Counted from the first letter of the stretch, positions 32,977 through 41,770 are shown. The stretch is 64,000 nt of DNA from Novosphingobium subterraneum (GCF_000807925.1 NZ_JRVC01000018.1:1-64000); one strand, 5' to 3'. Notes: a model not told the origin generated them from the letters alone. Program-made: numbers and translations.

Positions 32977-35121
32977 ATGCGTCTTTCTGCTCTCTTCCTC
33001 AGCGCTTCACCGATTTGCGCTGTTGCATTCGCCGTCCCCGCCGTGGCGCAGCAGGCTTCTGCTCCTGCAACTGATGACCAGGCAGACGGGCACACTCAGC
33101 CGTCGATCCAGATCGTCGTCAGCGCCCCGTTCGAACGCAAGCGCGACGATGTGGCGTCGGCAGTAACCGTCCTTCAGGGTGACGATCTGCAGTTGCAGCA
33201 GCGCTCGACCATCGGGGAGACGCTGGCCCGCCAGCCGGGTGTGTCCTCCACCTTCTTTGGCCCCAATGCTTCGCGCCCGATCCTGCGCGGGCTGGATTCC
33301 GAGCGGGTGCGCGTGCTGACCGACGGGATCGGCAGCTTCGACGTGTCGAACACATCGGTCGACCATGCCGTGGCGGTCAATCCGCTGCTGGCCGACCGCA
33401 TCGAGATCCTGCGCGGCCCGGCTGCGCTGCTCTATGGATCGGGCGCGATCGGTGGCGTGGTCAACATGCGCGATCTGCGCATCCCGCGCGAAGTGCCCCA
33501 GTCAGGACCGCACGTCGACGCCGTGGCCGGCCTCGCCTCGGCAGCCGACGAGCGCAATGTCGCAGCCTCGGTAAACGCGCCGCTGGGTGGCGGGTTCGTG
33601 GCGCATCTGGACGGCAGCTTCTTTGAATCGGGCAATTACCGCACCGGTGGCTTCGTGTTCAGCAAGGATCTGCGTGAGGAAGCGGCGGAAGAGGGTGGCG
33701 AGGTGGCCGATGAGGCGCAGGCGCGGGGGCGGCTCGAGAACACGTCCGCGCGCACCTGGGACGTGGCCGGTGGTCTCGGATGGGTCGGCAGCAATGGTGC
33801 GAACTTCGGCTTTGCCGTCAGCCATCTCGAAAATCGCTACGGCATTCCCAACAGCCTTGAAACCCACCACGACGATCACGGCGAAGAAGGGGGTGTCACG
33901 GCGCTGGCCGAAGACGACCACGAGGGCCACGGCCATGAGGACATCACCCTCGACATGCGGCAGACCCGCGTCGACGTGCGCGGCGCAGTGCCGCTGGGCG
34001 GCGCGTTCAAGGAGCTGAAGGTGCGCGGCGGGTGGGCTGACTATCGCCACGACGAGATCGAATCGACCGGGGAAATCGGCACCAGCTTCTTCAACAGGAG
34101 CTGGGAAGCGCGCGCCGAACTGGTGCAGGCACAGCGCAACGGCTGGCAGGGTGCCAGTGGCCTCCAGTACTTCAGCCGCAATTTCAATGCCGTGGGCGAA
34201 GAGGCCTATATTCCCGCCAACGAGACACGGCAGATCGGCCTGTTCACCCTTCAGGAGTTCGACCTCGGCGTCGCAAAGCTGGAAGCGGGGGCGCGCTACG
34301 AGCATGCGACCGTCAGGTCCGCTGCAATCGGGCGGGAGAGGACGTTCGATTCGGTCTCGCTCTCGCTGGGCGGTTCGGTCGATCTCGGCAGTGGCTTCCG
34401 CCTTGCCCTGAGCGGGGCCCGCAGCGAACGCGCGCCTTCCGCCGAAGAACTGTTCGCCAACGGCGCCCACGCGGCCACCCGCGCCTTCGAGATCGGCAAT
34501 CCCGATTTCCGCAAGGAACGGCAGATCGGCGGCGAAGCGGTGCTGCGCGGACGCGGCGAAGGCTGGCGCGTCGAGCTTTCCGCCTTCATCAACCGCTTCG
34601 ACAACTACATCTTCCTCAACCCCACGGGCGAGGAAGAGGACGAACTGCCGGTGTTCCAGTATGCTCAGGCCGACGCCCGCTTCTATGGCTTCGAGGCCGA
34701 AGGCGCGGTTACCGTGGCTCAGGCGGGCGATACCCGCTTCGAACTGACCGGCCTTGTCGATTACACCCGCGCCGATGTGCTGGGCGCCAATGGTCAACAG
34801 GGCGGGGCCGTGCCGCGCATTCCGCCGCTGCGCCTGATCGGCGGACTGGAAGCCAGTGGCAGCGTTATCGGTGGGCGCGTCGAGGTGGAGCATGCCACGG
34901 CGCAGCGCCGCATTGCTGCCTTCGAAACCGAAACGCCGGCCTGGACCATGGTCAACGCGAGCGTTTCGTGGAAGCCGTTTGGCGCGCAATCGCAGACCAC
35001 GCTGATGCTGCAGGCCAACAACATCTTCGATGTGGAAGCGCGCCGCCACACCAGCTTCCTTAAGGATGTCGCCCCGCTGTTCGGGCGAGACATTCGCTTG
35101 AGCGCCCGCTTCAGCTTCTGA
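32977..35121 (+). CDS. ZnuD-like TonB-dependent zinc receptor
   Basis: The 714-residue receptor has a signal peptide (MRLSALFLSASPICAVAFAVPAVAQ), a TonB-box region IQIVVSA, a plug domain with RPILRGLDSERVRVLTDGIGS and RIEILRGPAALLYGSGAIGGVVN, and a 22-strand barrel ending in SARFSF. About residues 300-325 form an extracellular loop rich in His, Asp and Glu (ETHHDDHGEEGG and DDHEGHGHED), the hallmark of ZnuD zinc receptors. The DVSNTSVDHAVAVNPLLADR plug segment also matches that subgroup. The ATG at 32977 has AAGGA 7 bases upstream and starts the signal peptide. A Zur box lies in front. It imports zinc under limitation using TonB energy. Confidence 0.9.
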   Translation: MRLSALFLSASPICAVAFAVPAVAQQASAPATDDQADGHTQPSIQIVVSAPFERKRDDVASAVTVLQGDDLQLQQRSTIGETLARQPGVSSTFFGPNASRPILRGLDSERVRVLTDGIGSFDVSNTSVDHAVAVNPLLADRIEILRGPAALLYGSGAIGGVVNMRDLRIPREVPQSGPHVDAVAGLASAADERNVAASVNAPLGGGFVAHLDGSFFESGNYRTGGFVFSKDLREEAAEEGGEVADEAQARGRLENTSARTWDVAGGLGWVGSNGANFGFAVSHLENRYGIPNSLETHHDDHGEEGGVTALAEDDHEGHGHEDITLDMRQTRVDVRGAVPLGGAFKELKVRGGWADYRHDEIESTGEIGTSFFNRSWEARAELVQAQRNGWQGASGLQYFSRNFNAVGEEAYIPANETRQIGLFTLQEFDLGVAKLEAGARYEHATVRSAAIGRERTFDSVSLSLGGSVDLGSGFRLALSGARSERAPSAEELFANGAHAATRAFEIGNPDFRKERQIGGEAVLRGRGEGWRVELSAFINRFDNYIFLNPTGEEEDELPVFQYAQADARFYGFEAEGAVTVAQAGDTRFELTGLVDYTRADVLGANGQQGGAVPRIPPLRLIGGLEASGSVIGGRVEVEHATAQRRIAAFETETPAWTMVNASVSWKPFGAQSQTTLMLQANNIFDVEARRHTSFLKDVAPLFGRDIRLSARFSF

Positions 35122-35205
35122 TCACCTGCTGAATCTGGAGGTTCATCGCAGATAAAGCCGTGGCCCATCAGTTTTCTCAGCAAGGGAAAACGGTGAGGTC
35201 ACGGC

Positions 35206-36150
35206 ATGAAGCGGATAGCACTCGCAGGCGCGGCGGCGCTGGTCATTCTCGGCGCAGGGTTGGCGGAAGCCCGCCCTGGCGAGCGTTTGCGCGAACGCAT
35301 TGCCAAGCGCATGGAGCAGCGTGCCGAAGGCTCTGCCAAGCGTGAGCGTGCGCCGGGCGCGCAGACTTTCGCCTACGGCTCTGATCCCCTGCAGGTCATG
35401 GACTTCTGGGCTCCTGCTACCATTGACATCGCGCCCAAGCCCAAGGTCCCGCTGGTGCTCTACGTCCACGGCGGCGGGTGGAAGCGCGGGAGCAAGGACA
35501 CCGCGATGGGCAATGCCTTGCCCGGCCACTTGCGCGATCAGGGCTATGCCTTTGCCTCGATCAACTACCGCCTCGTGCCCGATGCCACGGTCGAGCAGCA
35601 GGCGAGCGACGTGGCGCAGGCGCTGGCCTATTTGCTGGCCCGCGCCGACAAGCTGAACATCGATCGCAGCAAGGTCGTCATCACCGGCCACAGCGCGGGC
35701 GCACACCTCGTCGCGCTGGTCGGGACGGACGAGCAATACTTGCGCAAGGCGGGCCTGTCCTTCGCCGACATCGACGGCGTGATGCCCAACGATGGCGCGG
35801 CCTATGACGTGCCCAGGCAGATGGAGCAGGCCGGCCGCCTGATGGCCGATACCTACAAACAGGCCTTCGGCACCGACCCCGCGCGCCAGAAGGCGCTATC
35901 CCCGGTGTTCCACGCCGCCGCCCCCAACGCCCCGCGCTTCCTCCTCCTCCACGTCCAGCGCAAGGACGGCGTGGCACAGGCGCAGGAACTCGGCGAAGCG
36001 CTGAAGAAGGCGGGCGTGAACGTCGAATACGGCAGCTTCCCCGGCACCGGCCTGCAAGGCCACGCCGAAATCAACCGCAAGCTGGGTGAGCCGGGCTACC
36101 CTGCGACGCCGGTGATGGATGCGTGGTTGAAGGGGGTGTTTGGGGGGTGA
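35206..36150 (+). CDS. Exported alpha/beta hydrolase (carboxylesterase/BD-FAE-like)
   Basis: The 314-residue protein has a short signal peptide (MKRIALAGAAALVILGAGLAEA). The hydrolase fold shows the oxyanion motif LYVHGGGWKRGS, the nucleophile in TGHSAGAHLVAL and the histidine in GLQGHAEINRKL; the acid is probably the Asp of LHVQRKDGVAQ. This fits the HSL-like esterase group that includes BD-FAE feruloyl esterases. The ATG has GAGG 7 bases upstream. It follows the zinc receptor by 84 bases and may be read through from it. A role in releasing esterified substrates is plausible but the substrate is unknown. Repeat sequences follow. Confidence 0.88.
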   Translation: MKRIALAGAAALVILGAGLAEARPGERLRERIAKRMEQRAEGSAKRERAPGAQTFAYGSDPLQVMDFWAPATIDIAPKPKVPLVLYVHGGGWKRGSKDTAMGNALPGHLRDQGYAFASINYRLVPDATVEQQASDVAQALAYLLARADKLNIDRSKVVITGHSAGAHLVALVGTDEQYLRKAGLSFADIDGVMPNDGAAYDVPRQMEQAGRLMADTYKQAFGTDPARQKALSPVFHAAAPNAPRFLLLHVQRKDGVAQAQELGEALKKAGVNVEYGSFPGTGLQGHAEINRKLGEPGYPATPVMDAWLKGVFGG

Positions 36151-36158
36151 GACAAAAT

Positions 36159-36290
36159 CCTCCCCGGTTTTGCGAAGCACAAATGGGGAGGGGGACCGCC
36201 CGAAGGATGGTGGAGGGGGAAAGAAGCCCCTCCGTCATTCGCTGCAGCGAATGCCACCTCCCCGTTTGTCCTTCGGAAGAACAGGGAGGA
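36159..36290. repeat. Intergenic repeat block with paired GGGGAGG segments
   Basis: CCTCCCCGGTTTTGCGAAGC followed by ACAAATGGGGAGGGGGACC forms an inverted repeat, CCTCCCC/GGGGAGG, directly after the hydrolase stop. It is followed by CGAAGGATGGTGGAGGGGG, a short segment reading CATTCGCTGCAGCGAATG (itself a palindrome) and another CTCCCC/GGGAGG pair. This is the structure of a known style of sphingomonad intergenic repeat. The first hairpin may also terminate the hydrolase transcript. No gene is present. Confidence 0.6.
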
Positions 36291-36295
36291 CTGGG

Positions 36296-36400
36296 TCGTC
36301 GCCCCGTGCTCGACACGGGGGTCTGGCTTCTCCTTGCGGCCCAGCGCTGAAGAAGAAAAGCCAAGTCCCGGATCAAGTCCGGGACGACGGGTTTTGGGGT
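36296..36400 (-). repeat. Dispersed two-hairpin repeat, copy 2 (inverted)
   Basis: Read on the minus strand this is nearly the same sequence as 15361-15460: AAAACCCGTCGTCCCGGACT, ATCCGGGA, the GGCTTTTCTTCTTCAG linker and the CCCGTGTCGAGCACGGGGCG hairpin in the same order. The linker length and a few bases between the hairpins differ. Copy 2 lies at a comparable place, after the 3' end of a conserved gene and beside a small orphan gene. Confidence 0.8.
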
Positions 36401-36433
36401 CGTGATGTTGTTGCTTGGATAGCAGGAACGGGG

Positions 36434-36790
36434 TTAGGCGCTGTCCTGATCTTCAACGATGATCCACGTCCACAGTCGCGCCCCTTCAATTGGGAAAACT
36501 ACCCGCAGCGCGTTGGTCAGCATTGCAACTTTCGTCTCTGACAGGAGATTTTGACTCCTTTGGAAAAAGAGACGCTGTTGCGGATCTGATGGTTCATCCG
36601 GCTGTTCGGTAAAAGTCCAACCATCCCTTTCCATTGCCTCGACCGCAGCCGCGACATGCTGTGGAGGAACATCAATCCTCAATTGAACGGTTCGTTCGAC
36701 GGACGGGCTTAGGCTTTCCTCATCCGCAGAAGTCCAGTAAATCCCATCCGGATCAAGAACCCGTTCAAGTGTGTCGCTAAAGCTGCTCAT
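36434..36790 (-). CDS. Small hypothetical protein
   Basis: The 118-residue acidic protein has no signal peptide, membrane helix or motif that I recognise. Base composition is lower in GC than its neighbours. The ATG at 36790 is preferred; a TTG five codons upstream is also open, and the ribosome binding site is weak (AAAAGTGG). It lies between repeat copy 2 and hisZ. The codon pattern and a continuous, protein-like sequence with Trp-rich C-terminus (ARLWTWIIVEDQDS) support a real gene. Like the orphan at 15001 it sits beside a repeat block, which suggests insertion with or next to repeats. Confidence 0.55.
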   Translation of the reverse strand: MSSFSDTLERVLDPDGIYWTSADEESLSPSVERTVQLRIDVPPQHVAAAVEAMERDGWTFTEQPDEPSDPQQRLFFQRSQNLLSETKVAMLTNALRVVFPIEGARLWTWIIVEDQDSA

Positions 36791-36896
36791 ACCACTTTTA
36801 TGCAAGGGATGCGCAGTTGGTTCAATGTCTGCGATGGCGTCGGTCCGGAACGGCCGCTTCCAGTGCAGAATGAAGCGAAACTTGCCGTTCGCTACC

Positions 36897-38015
36897 TCAA
36901 ACCTTCTCTGGCCCTATAGCGCCCAGCACATGCGTGCACCCCAGCGCCTGCGCACTGTCCGCATCACTGAGCGCTGCAACGGTGCGCCAACCGATCGAGC
37001 GCAACCGCGCCGCCTCGGCACGGTCATGCCCCAACGGCAGGAACACGCGGTCCTCTGGTGTTTCGCTCGCCGAGAGCAGATCGATCAGCGCGTCGGGGTA
37101 GAGCGAGAAGCCGGTCGCCGCTTCATCCTTGCCATTGCCTGCAATGCGATAGGTGCCGCCGCGACCGACCGGTCCGCGCGCGCCTTCGGCGTAGAGGGTG
37201 AAGCCGAACCAGGTCTGGTATTCGAAGCCGTGGCGCTCGCTGGGGTCGAGCGTCAGCCGCGCCGCGCCGTTCAGGCTCGCGGCGATCTGCCTGAGCGCCG
37301 CGATGCGCGAGGCGAGCGCGCCGCCGGCATCGATGGCCGAGAGCTTCTCGATGGCACTATCGAATTCGCCGGTGGCGTAGAGCAGCGGCACATAGGCCTC
37401 GCCGCCCACATCGCGCAGGCCGCCCGCATCCTTGGTGTCGAGTTCGCGCCGCACCGCCTCGATCTGTTCGGGCGCAAGCGGGAAGGCCTTGGCGGCGAGC
37501 GTATCGACCAGATCGGGCAGGGTGAAATCGACGCTGACGCCGCGTGCGCCGGCCGCCTGCAGGGCCTCGACCGCGATGGAGACGATCTCGGTCGCCGCTG
37601 CCAGATTGTCCGCACCGACCAGCTCCGCGCCGCACTGCAGCTTCTCGCGCGCGGGGTTAAGTCCGTCGCTCTTGATGGTCAGCACTTGCCCTGCATACAT
37701 CAGCCGCAATGGCCGCGCCGCTTCGGCCAGCCGCGTCTGCGCAATGCGGCCGATCTGCGGGGTGTGGTCCGAACGCAAACCCATCATCCGCAGGCTCGAC
37801 GGATCGGTGAAGCGGAACATGCGGCGTGATTGAATGCCCGCCATCCGGGCGGCGAGGCTTTTTTCGAACTCGATCATCGGCGGCAGCACGCGGTCATAGC
37901 CGTGGCCGTGCATCACGTCCTGAATGCTGCGCATCACGCGCGTGGTGGTCGCCGCCTCGGCAGGCAGGCGGTCCTCAAGCCCCTCGGGCAGCAAGCTGGA
38001 ATCGACGTCGGTCAT
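36897..38015 (-). CDS. hisZ: ATP phosphoribosyltransferase regulatory subunit
   Basis: The 372-residue protein is a paralogue of the class II histidyl-tRNA synthetase catalytic core without the anticodon domain. LPEGLEDRLP, MFRFTDPSSLRMMGLRSDHTPQIGRIA and ARGPVGRGGTYRIAG correspond to HisZ motifs 1-3. It pairs with the short HisG to form the first enzyme of histidine synthesis. hisG is not in this window. It faces away from the hypothetical gene and lies upstream of nothing on its strand until 36790. A terminator for serA separates the two. Confidence 0.93.
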   Translation of the reverse strand: MTDVDSSLLPEGLEDRLPAEAATTTRVMRSIQDVMHGHGYDRVLPPMIEFEKSLAARMAGIQSRRMFRFTDPSSLRMMGLRSDHTPQIGRIAQTRLAEAARPLRLMYAGQVLTIKSDGLNPAREKLQCGAELVGADNLAAATEIVSIAVEALQAAGARGVSVDFTLPDLVDTLAAKAFPLAPEQIEAVRRELDTKDAGGLRDVGGEAYVPLLYATGEFDSAIEKLSAIDAGGALASRIAALRQIAASLNGAARLTLDPSERHGFEYQTWFGFTLYAEGARGPVGRGGTYRIAGNGKDEAATGFSLYPDALIDLLSASETPEDRVFLPLGHDRAEAARLRSIGWRTVAALSDADSAQALGCTHVLGAIGPEKV

Positions 38016-38045
38016 GGTTGCGGCGCTTAGCGGCTAGGTAGCCAA

Positions 38046-38080
38046 AAGCAAAGGGCGGGCGCATCGCTGCACCCGCCCCT
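38046..38080 (-). terminator. Rho-independent terminator after serA
   Basis: On the minus strand GGGCGGG (38072-38078) pairs with CCCGCCC (38053-38059), and TTTGCTTTTGG follows. It lies 22 bases beyond the serA stop codon. Confidence 0.75.
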
Positions 38081-38101
38081 CGATTTCACGCTGACGCTGG
38101 A

Positions 38102-39688
38102 TCAGACGAAGTTCAGCGCCTTGACCACGCGTACGCCTTCGATGTCGCAGGCCTGCTTGAGCACGTCCTGCGGGACCGGGCTGTCGAGCGAGAGCAGCAG
38201 CACGGCTTCACCGCCGGCTTCGCGACGGCCGAGGTGGAAGGTGCCGATGTTGATGTCCGACTGGCCGAGCAGCGTGCCGATGCGGCCGATGAAGCCGGGC
38301 GCGTCGGAATTGACGATGTAGAGCATGTCGCCGTCGAGATCGGCCTCGATGCCGATGCCGAAGATCTCGACGAGGCGCGGCTGGCCGTTGCCGAACAGCG
38401 TGCCCGCAACCGACCGCTCGCCCTGGCTGGTGCTGACGGTGACGCGAACCAGCGTGCGGTATTCGCCTTCGCGATCGTGGCGCACTTCGCGCACGTCGAG
38501 CCCGCGCTCCTTGGCGAGGAACGGCGCGTTGACCATGTTCACGCTCTGCGAATACTGGCTCATCAGGCCGGCAAGGACCGCCGCCGTGATCGGCTTCTGG
38601 TTGAGCTGCGCGGCAGCACCTTCAACCTCGATGGCGATCTTGGTCAGGTTGTCGTGCGCGAGCTGGCCCACCAGCTTGCCGAGCTTTTCCGCCAGCGCCA
38701 TGTAGGGCTTGAGCTTCGGCGCTTCCTCGGCCGAGAGCGAGGGCATGTTGAGCGCGTTGGTGACGCCGCCCGTCACGAGGAAATCGGCCATCTGCTCGGC
38801 CACCTGAAGGGCGACGTTGACCTGCGCTTCGGTCGTGCTCGCGCCGAGGTGCGGGGTGCAGATGAAGTTCGGGGTGCCGAACAGCGGCGATTCCTTGGCG
38901 GGTTCGGTTTCGAACACGTCGAGCGCGGCGCCTGCGACCTGGCCCGAATCCAGAGCATCCTTGAGTGCGGCTTCATCGATCAGGCCGCCACGCGCGCAGT
39001 TGATGATGCGCACGCCCTTCTTGCACTTGGCGAGGTTCTCGCGGCTGAGGATGTTGCGGGTCTGGTCGGTCAGCGGCGTGTGCAGCGTGATGAAGTCCGC
39101 CTTGGCCAGCAGCGTGTCGAGGTCGGCCTTTTCGACGCCCATTTCCACGGCGCGCTCGGGCGTCAGGAAGGGGTCGAAGGCGACAACCTTCATCTTGAGG
39201 CCAAGCGCGCGGCTGGCAACGATCGAGCCGATGTTGCCAGCGCCGATCAGGCCCAATGTCTTGCCGGTGACTTCAACGCCCATGAAGCCGTTCTTCGGCC
39301 ACAGGCCAGCTTGCGTCTGCGCGTTGGCTTCCGGGATCTGGCGGGCCAGTGCGAACATCATCGCGATGGCGTGTTCGGCGGTGGTGATCGAGTTGCCGAA
39401 CGGGGTGTTCATCACCACCACGCCCTTCGAGGAGGCGTAGGGGATGTCGACGTTGTCGACGCCGATGCCGGCGCGGCCGATGACCTTGAGGTTGGTGGCG
39501 GCATCGAGGATCGCCTTGGTCACCTTGGTCGAGGAACGGATGGCGAGGCCATCGTATTCGCCGATGCGGGCGATCAGCTGTTCCGGGGTTTCGCCGGTGA
39601 TCACGTCGACGTCGCAGCCCATCTCGGTGAAGATGCGGGCGGCGTTGGGATCCATCTTGTCGGAAATGAGAACCTTGGGCTTGGTCAT
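38102..39688 (-). CDS. serA: D-3-phosphoglycerate dehydrogenase
   Basis: The 528-residue enzyme catalyses the first step of serine synthesis. It has the substrate/NAD domains (GRAGIGVDNVDI, GLIGAGNIGSIVASRA, INCARGGLIDEAAL), the allosteric substrate-binding domain and a C-terminal ACT domain (ADLDGDMLYIVNSDAPGFIGRIGTLLGQ) for serine feedback. This is the long form typical of alphaproteobacteria. The ATG at 39688 was chosen; a longer frame begins 12 codons upstream in repeat-like DNA. It is downstream of serC on the same strand with 174 bases between, partly a repeat. Confidence 0.96.
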   Translation of the reverse strand: MTKPKVLISDKMDPNAARIFTEMGCDVDVITGETPEQLIARIGEYDGLAIRSSTKVTKAILDAATNLKVIGRAGIGVDNVDIPYASSKGVVVMNTPFGNSITTAEHAIAMMFALARQIPEANAQTQAGLWPKNGFMGVEVTGKTLGLIGAGNIGSIVASRALGLKMKVVAFDPFLTPERAVEMGVEKADLDTLLAKADFITLHTPLTDQTRNILSRENLAKCKKGVRIINCARGGLIDEAALKDALDSGQVAGAALDVFETEPAKESPLFGTPNFICTPHLGASTTEAQVNVALQVAEQMADFLVTGGVTNALNMPSLSAEEAPKLKPYMALAEKLGKLVGQLAHDNLTKIAIEVEGAAAQLNQKPITAAVLAGLMSQYSQSVNMVNAPFLAKERGLDVREVRHDREGEYRTLVRVTVSTSQGERSVAGTLFGNGQPRLVEIFGIGIEADLDGDMLYIVNSDAPGFIGRIGTLLGQSDINIGTFHLGRREAGGEAVLLLSLDSPVPQDVLKQACDIEGVRVVKALNFV

Positions 39689-39720
39689 GTTTCGATCCAA
39701 TCCATGAGAATGAGACACCG

Positions 39721-39815
39721 TCATGCTGAACTCGTTTCAGCATCCATCCCTCGGCCCGAAATGTCGGTTGAGGGGGAGAGATGGACCCTGAACCAAGGAC
39801 AGGGTGACGACTGGA
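39721..39815. repeat. Intergenic palindromic repeat between serC and serA
   Basis: ATGCTGAACTCGTTTCAGCAT is an 8-bp inverted repeat with a 5-base loop. A second inverted repeat, ACCCTGAACCAAGGACAGGGT, lies downstream, with GTTGAGGGGGAGAGATGG between them. Both halves resemble the CCCTGAAC...CAGGG elements common between genes of sphingomonads. Being inside the serC-serA interval, the hairpins could process or attenuate the shared transcript. Confidence 0.6.
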
Positions 39816-39862
39816 AGAACGGGAAGGTCTTGGCGCTACCCTGCAGCAGCGCCAAGCCTTGA

Positions 39863-41002
39863 TCAGGCCGCAGCCAGTTCGGCCTTGGTCGTCTCGTAGG
39901 CCCAGTCGAGCCACGGGCCGAGATCGGCGATGTCCTCGGCATTGACGGTCGCGCCGCACCAGATGCGAAGGCCCGCCGGGGCATCGCGGTAACCGGCGAT
40001 GTCATAGGCCGCGCCCTGCTTTTCGAGCAGGCCTGCAAACCTCTTGATGAAGTCTGCGTCCGCGCCTTCGACCGAGAGGCAGACCGAGGTCTTCGACCGC
40101 GTCGCTTCGTCAGCGGCCAGATGCGAGAGCCACGAACGCTCTTCGACGATCTTGTTGAGCGCTGCCGCATTGGCATCGCTGCGCGCTTGGAGGCCCTTCA
40201 GCCCACCCAGACCCTTGGCCCACTCGAGCGCGAAGATCGCGTCTTCGACGGCGAGCATCGAGGGGGTGTTGATCGTCTCGCCCTTGAACACGCCCTCGGC
40301 CAGCTTGCCCTTTGAAACAAGGCGGAACACCTTCGGCAGCGGCCATGCAGGGGTGTAGGTTTCGAGCCGTTCGACCGCGCGGGGCCCCAGGATCAGCACG
40401 CCGTGGCCGCCTTCGCCACCAAGGACCTTCTGCCAGGAGAAGGTGGCAACGTCGATCTTCGACCAGTCGATGTCGTAGGCGAAGACAGCCGAAGTTGCGT
40501 CGGCGAACGAGAGGCCTTCGCGGGTTTCCGGGATGAAATCGGCGTTCGGCACGCGCACGCCCGAGGTGGTGCCGTTCCAGGTGAACAGCACGTCGTTCGA
40601 CCAGTCGATCGCGTTCAGATCGGGGATCTGGCCATAGTCGGCGCGCAGGATCGTGGGATCGAGCTTGAGCTGCTTGGCGGCATCGGTGACCCAACCTTCA
40701 CCGAATGATTCCCATGCCAGCGTGGTGACGGGGCGGGCGCCCAGCATCGTCCACATCGCCATTTCGAAAGCGCCGGTGTCAGACCCCGGAACGATGCCGA
40801 TGCGGTGCGTATCGGGCAGCTGCAGCACTTCGCGCATCAGGTCGATGCAATACTGCAGGCGCGTCTTGCCGATCTTGGCGCGGTGTGACCGGCCGAGCGA
40901 TTCGGTGCTGAGCTTTTCGGGGGAGTATCCGGGCGGCTTTGCGCAGGGACCGGACGAGAAGAAGGGGCGCGCAGGCTTGCGAGCCGGAATCGTAGCAGAC
41001 AT
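39863..41002 (-). CDS. serC: Phosphoserine aminotransferase
   Basis: The 379-residue PLP enzyme converts 3-phosphohydroxypyruvate to phosphoserine. The PLP lysine is Lys192 in TFSWQKVLGGEGGHG. SSGPCAKPPGYSPEKL and IGIVPGSDTGAFEMAMW match the alphaproteobacterial SerC subgroup rather than the E. coli type. The ATG at 41002 has AAGGAGAG about 8 bases upstream, and that ribosome binding site is inside a short hairpin. The gene is upstream of serA, completing two steps of the serine pathway. Confidence 0.95.
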   Translation of the reverse strand: MSATIPARKPARPFFSSGPCAKPPGYSPEKLSTESLGRSHRAKIGKTRLQYCIDLMREVLQLPDTHRIGIVPGSDTGAFEMAMWTMLGARPVTTLAWESFGEGWVTDAAKQLKLDPTILRADYGQIPDLNAIDWSNDVLFTWNGTTSGVRVPNADFIPETREGLSFADATSAVFAYDIDWSKIDVATFSWQKVLGGEGGHGVLILGPRAVERLETYTPAWPLPKVFRLVSKGKLAEGVFKGETINTPSMLAVEDAIFALEWAKGLGGLKGLQARSDANAAALNKIVEERSWLSHLAADEATRSKTSVCLSVEGADADFIKRFAGLLEKQGAAYDIAGYRDAPAGLRIWCGATVNAEDIADLGPWLDWAYETTKAELAAA

Positions 41003-41008
41003 TGTAGT

Positions 41009-41048
41009 CTCTCCTTGCAGAGAGCACGCGCGGCGTTGGGACCGCGTG
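41009..41048 (-). promoter_or_regulatory. Structured serC leader, candidate serC RNA motif
   Basis: Two adjacent hairpins precede serC. On the minus strand, CACGCG and CGCGTG (41043-41048 and 41025-41030) pair around a 12-base loop. CTCTC (41020-41024) pairs with GAGAG (41009-41013) around TGCAAG. The second stem contains the AAGGAGAG ribosome binding site. A conserved RNA named the serC motif is known from leaders of serC-serA operons in alphaproteobacteria, and position and two-hairpin form fit it. I did not test a covariance model. Confidence 0.5.
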
Positions 41049-41185
41049 GCCCGCCGGCCGCTCTAGTGGCGCGTGAGCGAATGTCAAACCATTCCGTTTC
41101 CAACTCTCCTGAACTCTGGGGCAAGTTTCCCCCAACTCACCCCCAACTCTCCGGGGCAAAGGGCCAACTCCCCTGCGCCAACGGC

Positions 41186-41770
41186 CTACTTCTCGAGGGT
41201 TTCGGCGAGCATCGCGGCGGTCCTCGGACCTGACCAGTCATGCGCGCCGATCATGCGCCAGACTTCCTTGCCATCCCTGTCGTAGAGCACCGTCGTCGGC
41301 AGCATCCCCGTCTCGTAGAAGAAGCCGAGGTTGTTATCGGTGTCGAGCCAGGGTTCCAGCTTGGCGAACTTCTTCTCGGCATAGAACGGTGCGACCTTCG
41401 CCCCTCCTTCGATGTCCTGCGATACAGTGAGGACGCGGAGCTTGCCCGCGTTGTCCGCTGCCAGCTTGTCGAGCATCGGCATCTCGAGGACGCATGGCCC
41501 GCACCATGTCGCCCAGAGGTTGACCAGCACCGGCTTGCCCTTGAGATCGCGCAACTTGAGCGTCTTGCCCGACGGATCGGTCACGGTGAAGTCGGGCATG
41601 TCCTTGCCGCGATTGGCGATGTCGAGCGTGCCATTGAATTCGCCCTTGGCGACAGATTCCGTAGGTGCCGCGCTGCTCTGCGGTTGCGAGTCGCTCGGCG
41701 CTTGCCTATCGCACCCCGCAACGGCAAGGGCCGCCACGAGCAACAGCACTTTGGGCGAATAGACGGACAT
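41186..41770 (-). CDS. TlpA-like thioredoxin-fold lipoprotein
   Basis: The 194-residue protein begins [20 protein letters not shown], a lipoprotein signal peptide with lipobox VAGC, so it is anchored on the periplasmic side. The thioredoxin domain (about 65-190) has the active site [13 protein letters not shown], and [12 protein letters not shown] contains the conserved cis-proline. Family members reduce periplasmic disulfides, for example in cytochrome c maturation. Its start codon overlaps that of argH on the other strand. The start is not backed by a ribosome binding site, but the signal peptide begins there. Confidence 0.9.
   Translation of the reverse strand: MSVYSPKVLLLVAALAVAGCDRQAPSDSQPQSSAAPTESVAKGEFNGTLDIANRGKDMPDFTVTDPSGKTLKLRDLKGKPVLVNLWATWCGPCVLEMPMLDKLAADNAGKLRVLTVSQDIEGGAKVAPFYAEKKFAKLEPWLDTDNNLGFFYETGMLPTTVLYDRDGKEVWRMIGAHDWSGPRTAAMLAETLEK

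Noticed and set aside
33502..35049. Minus-strand frame of about 515 codons opposite the ZnuD-like receptor
   Set aside because: It is a shadow of the receptor gene, whose signal peptide, plug and barrel are intact on the plus strand.
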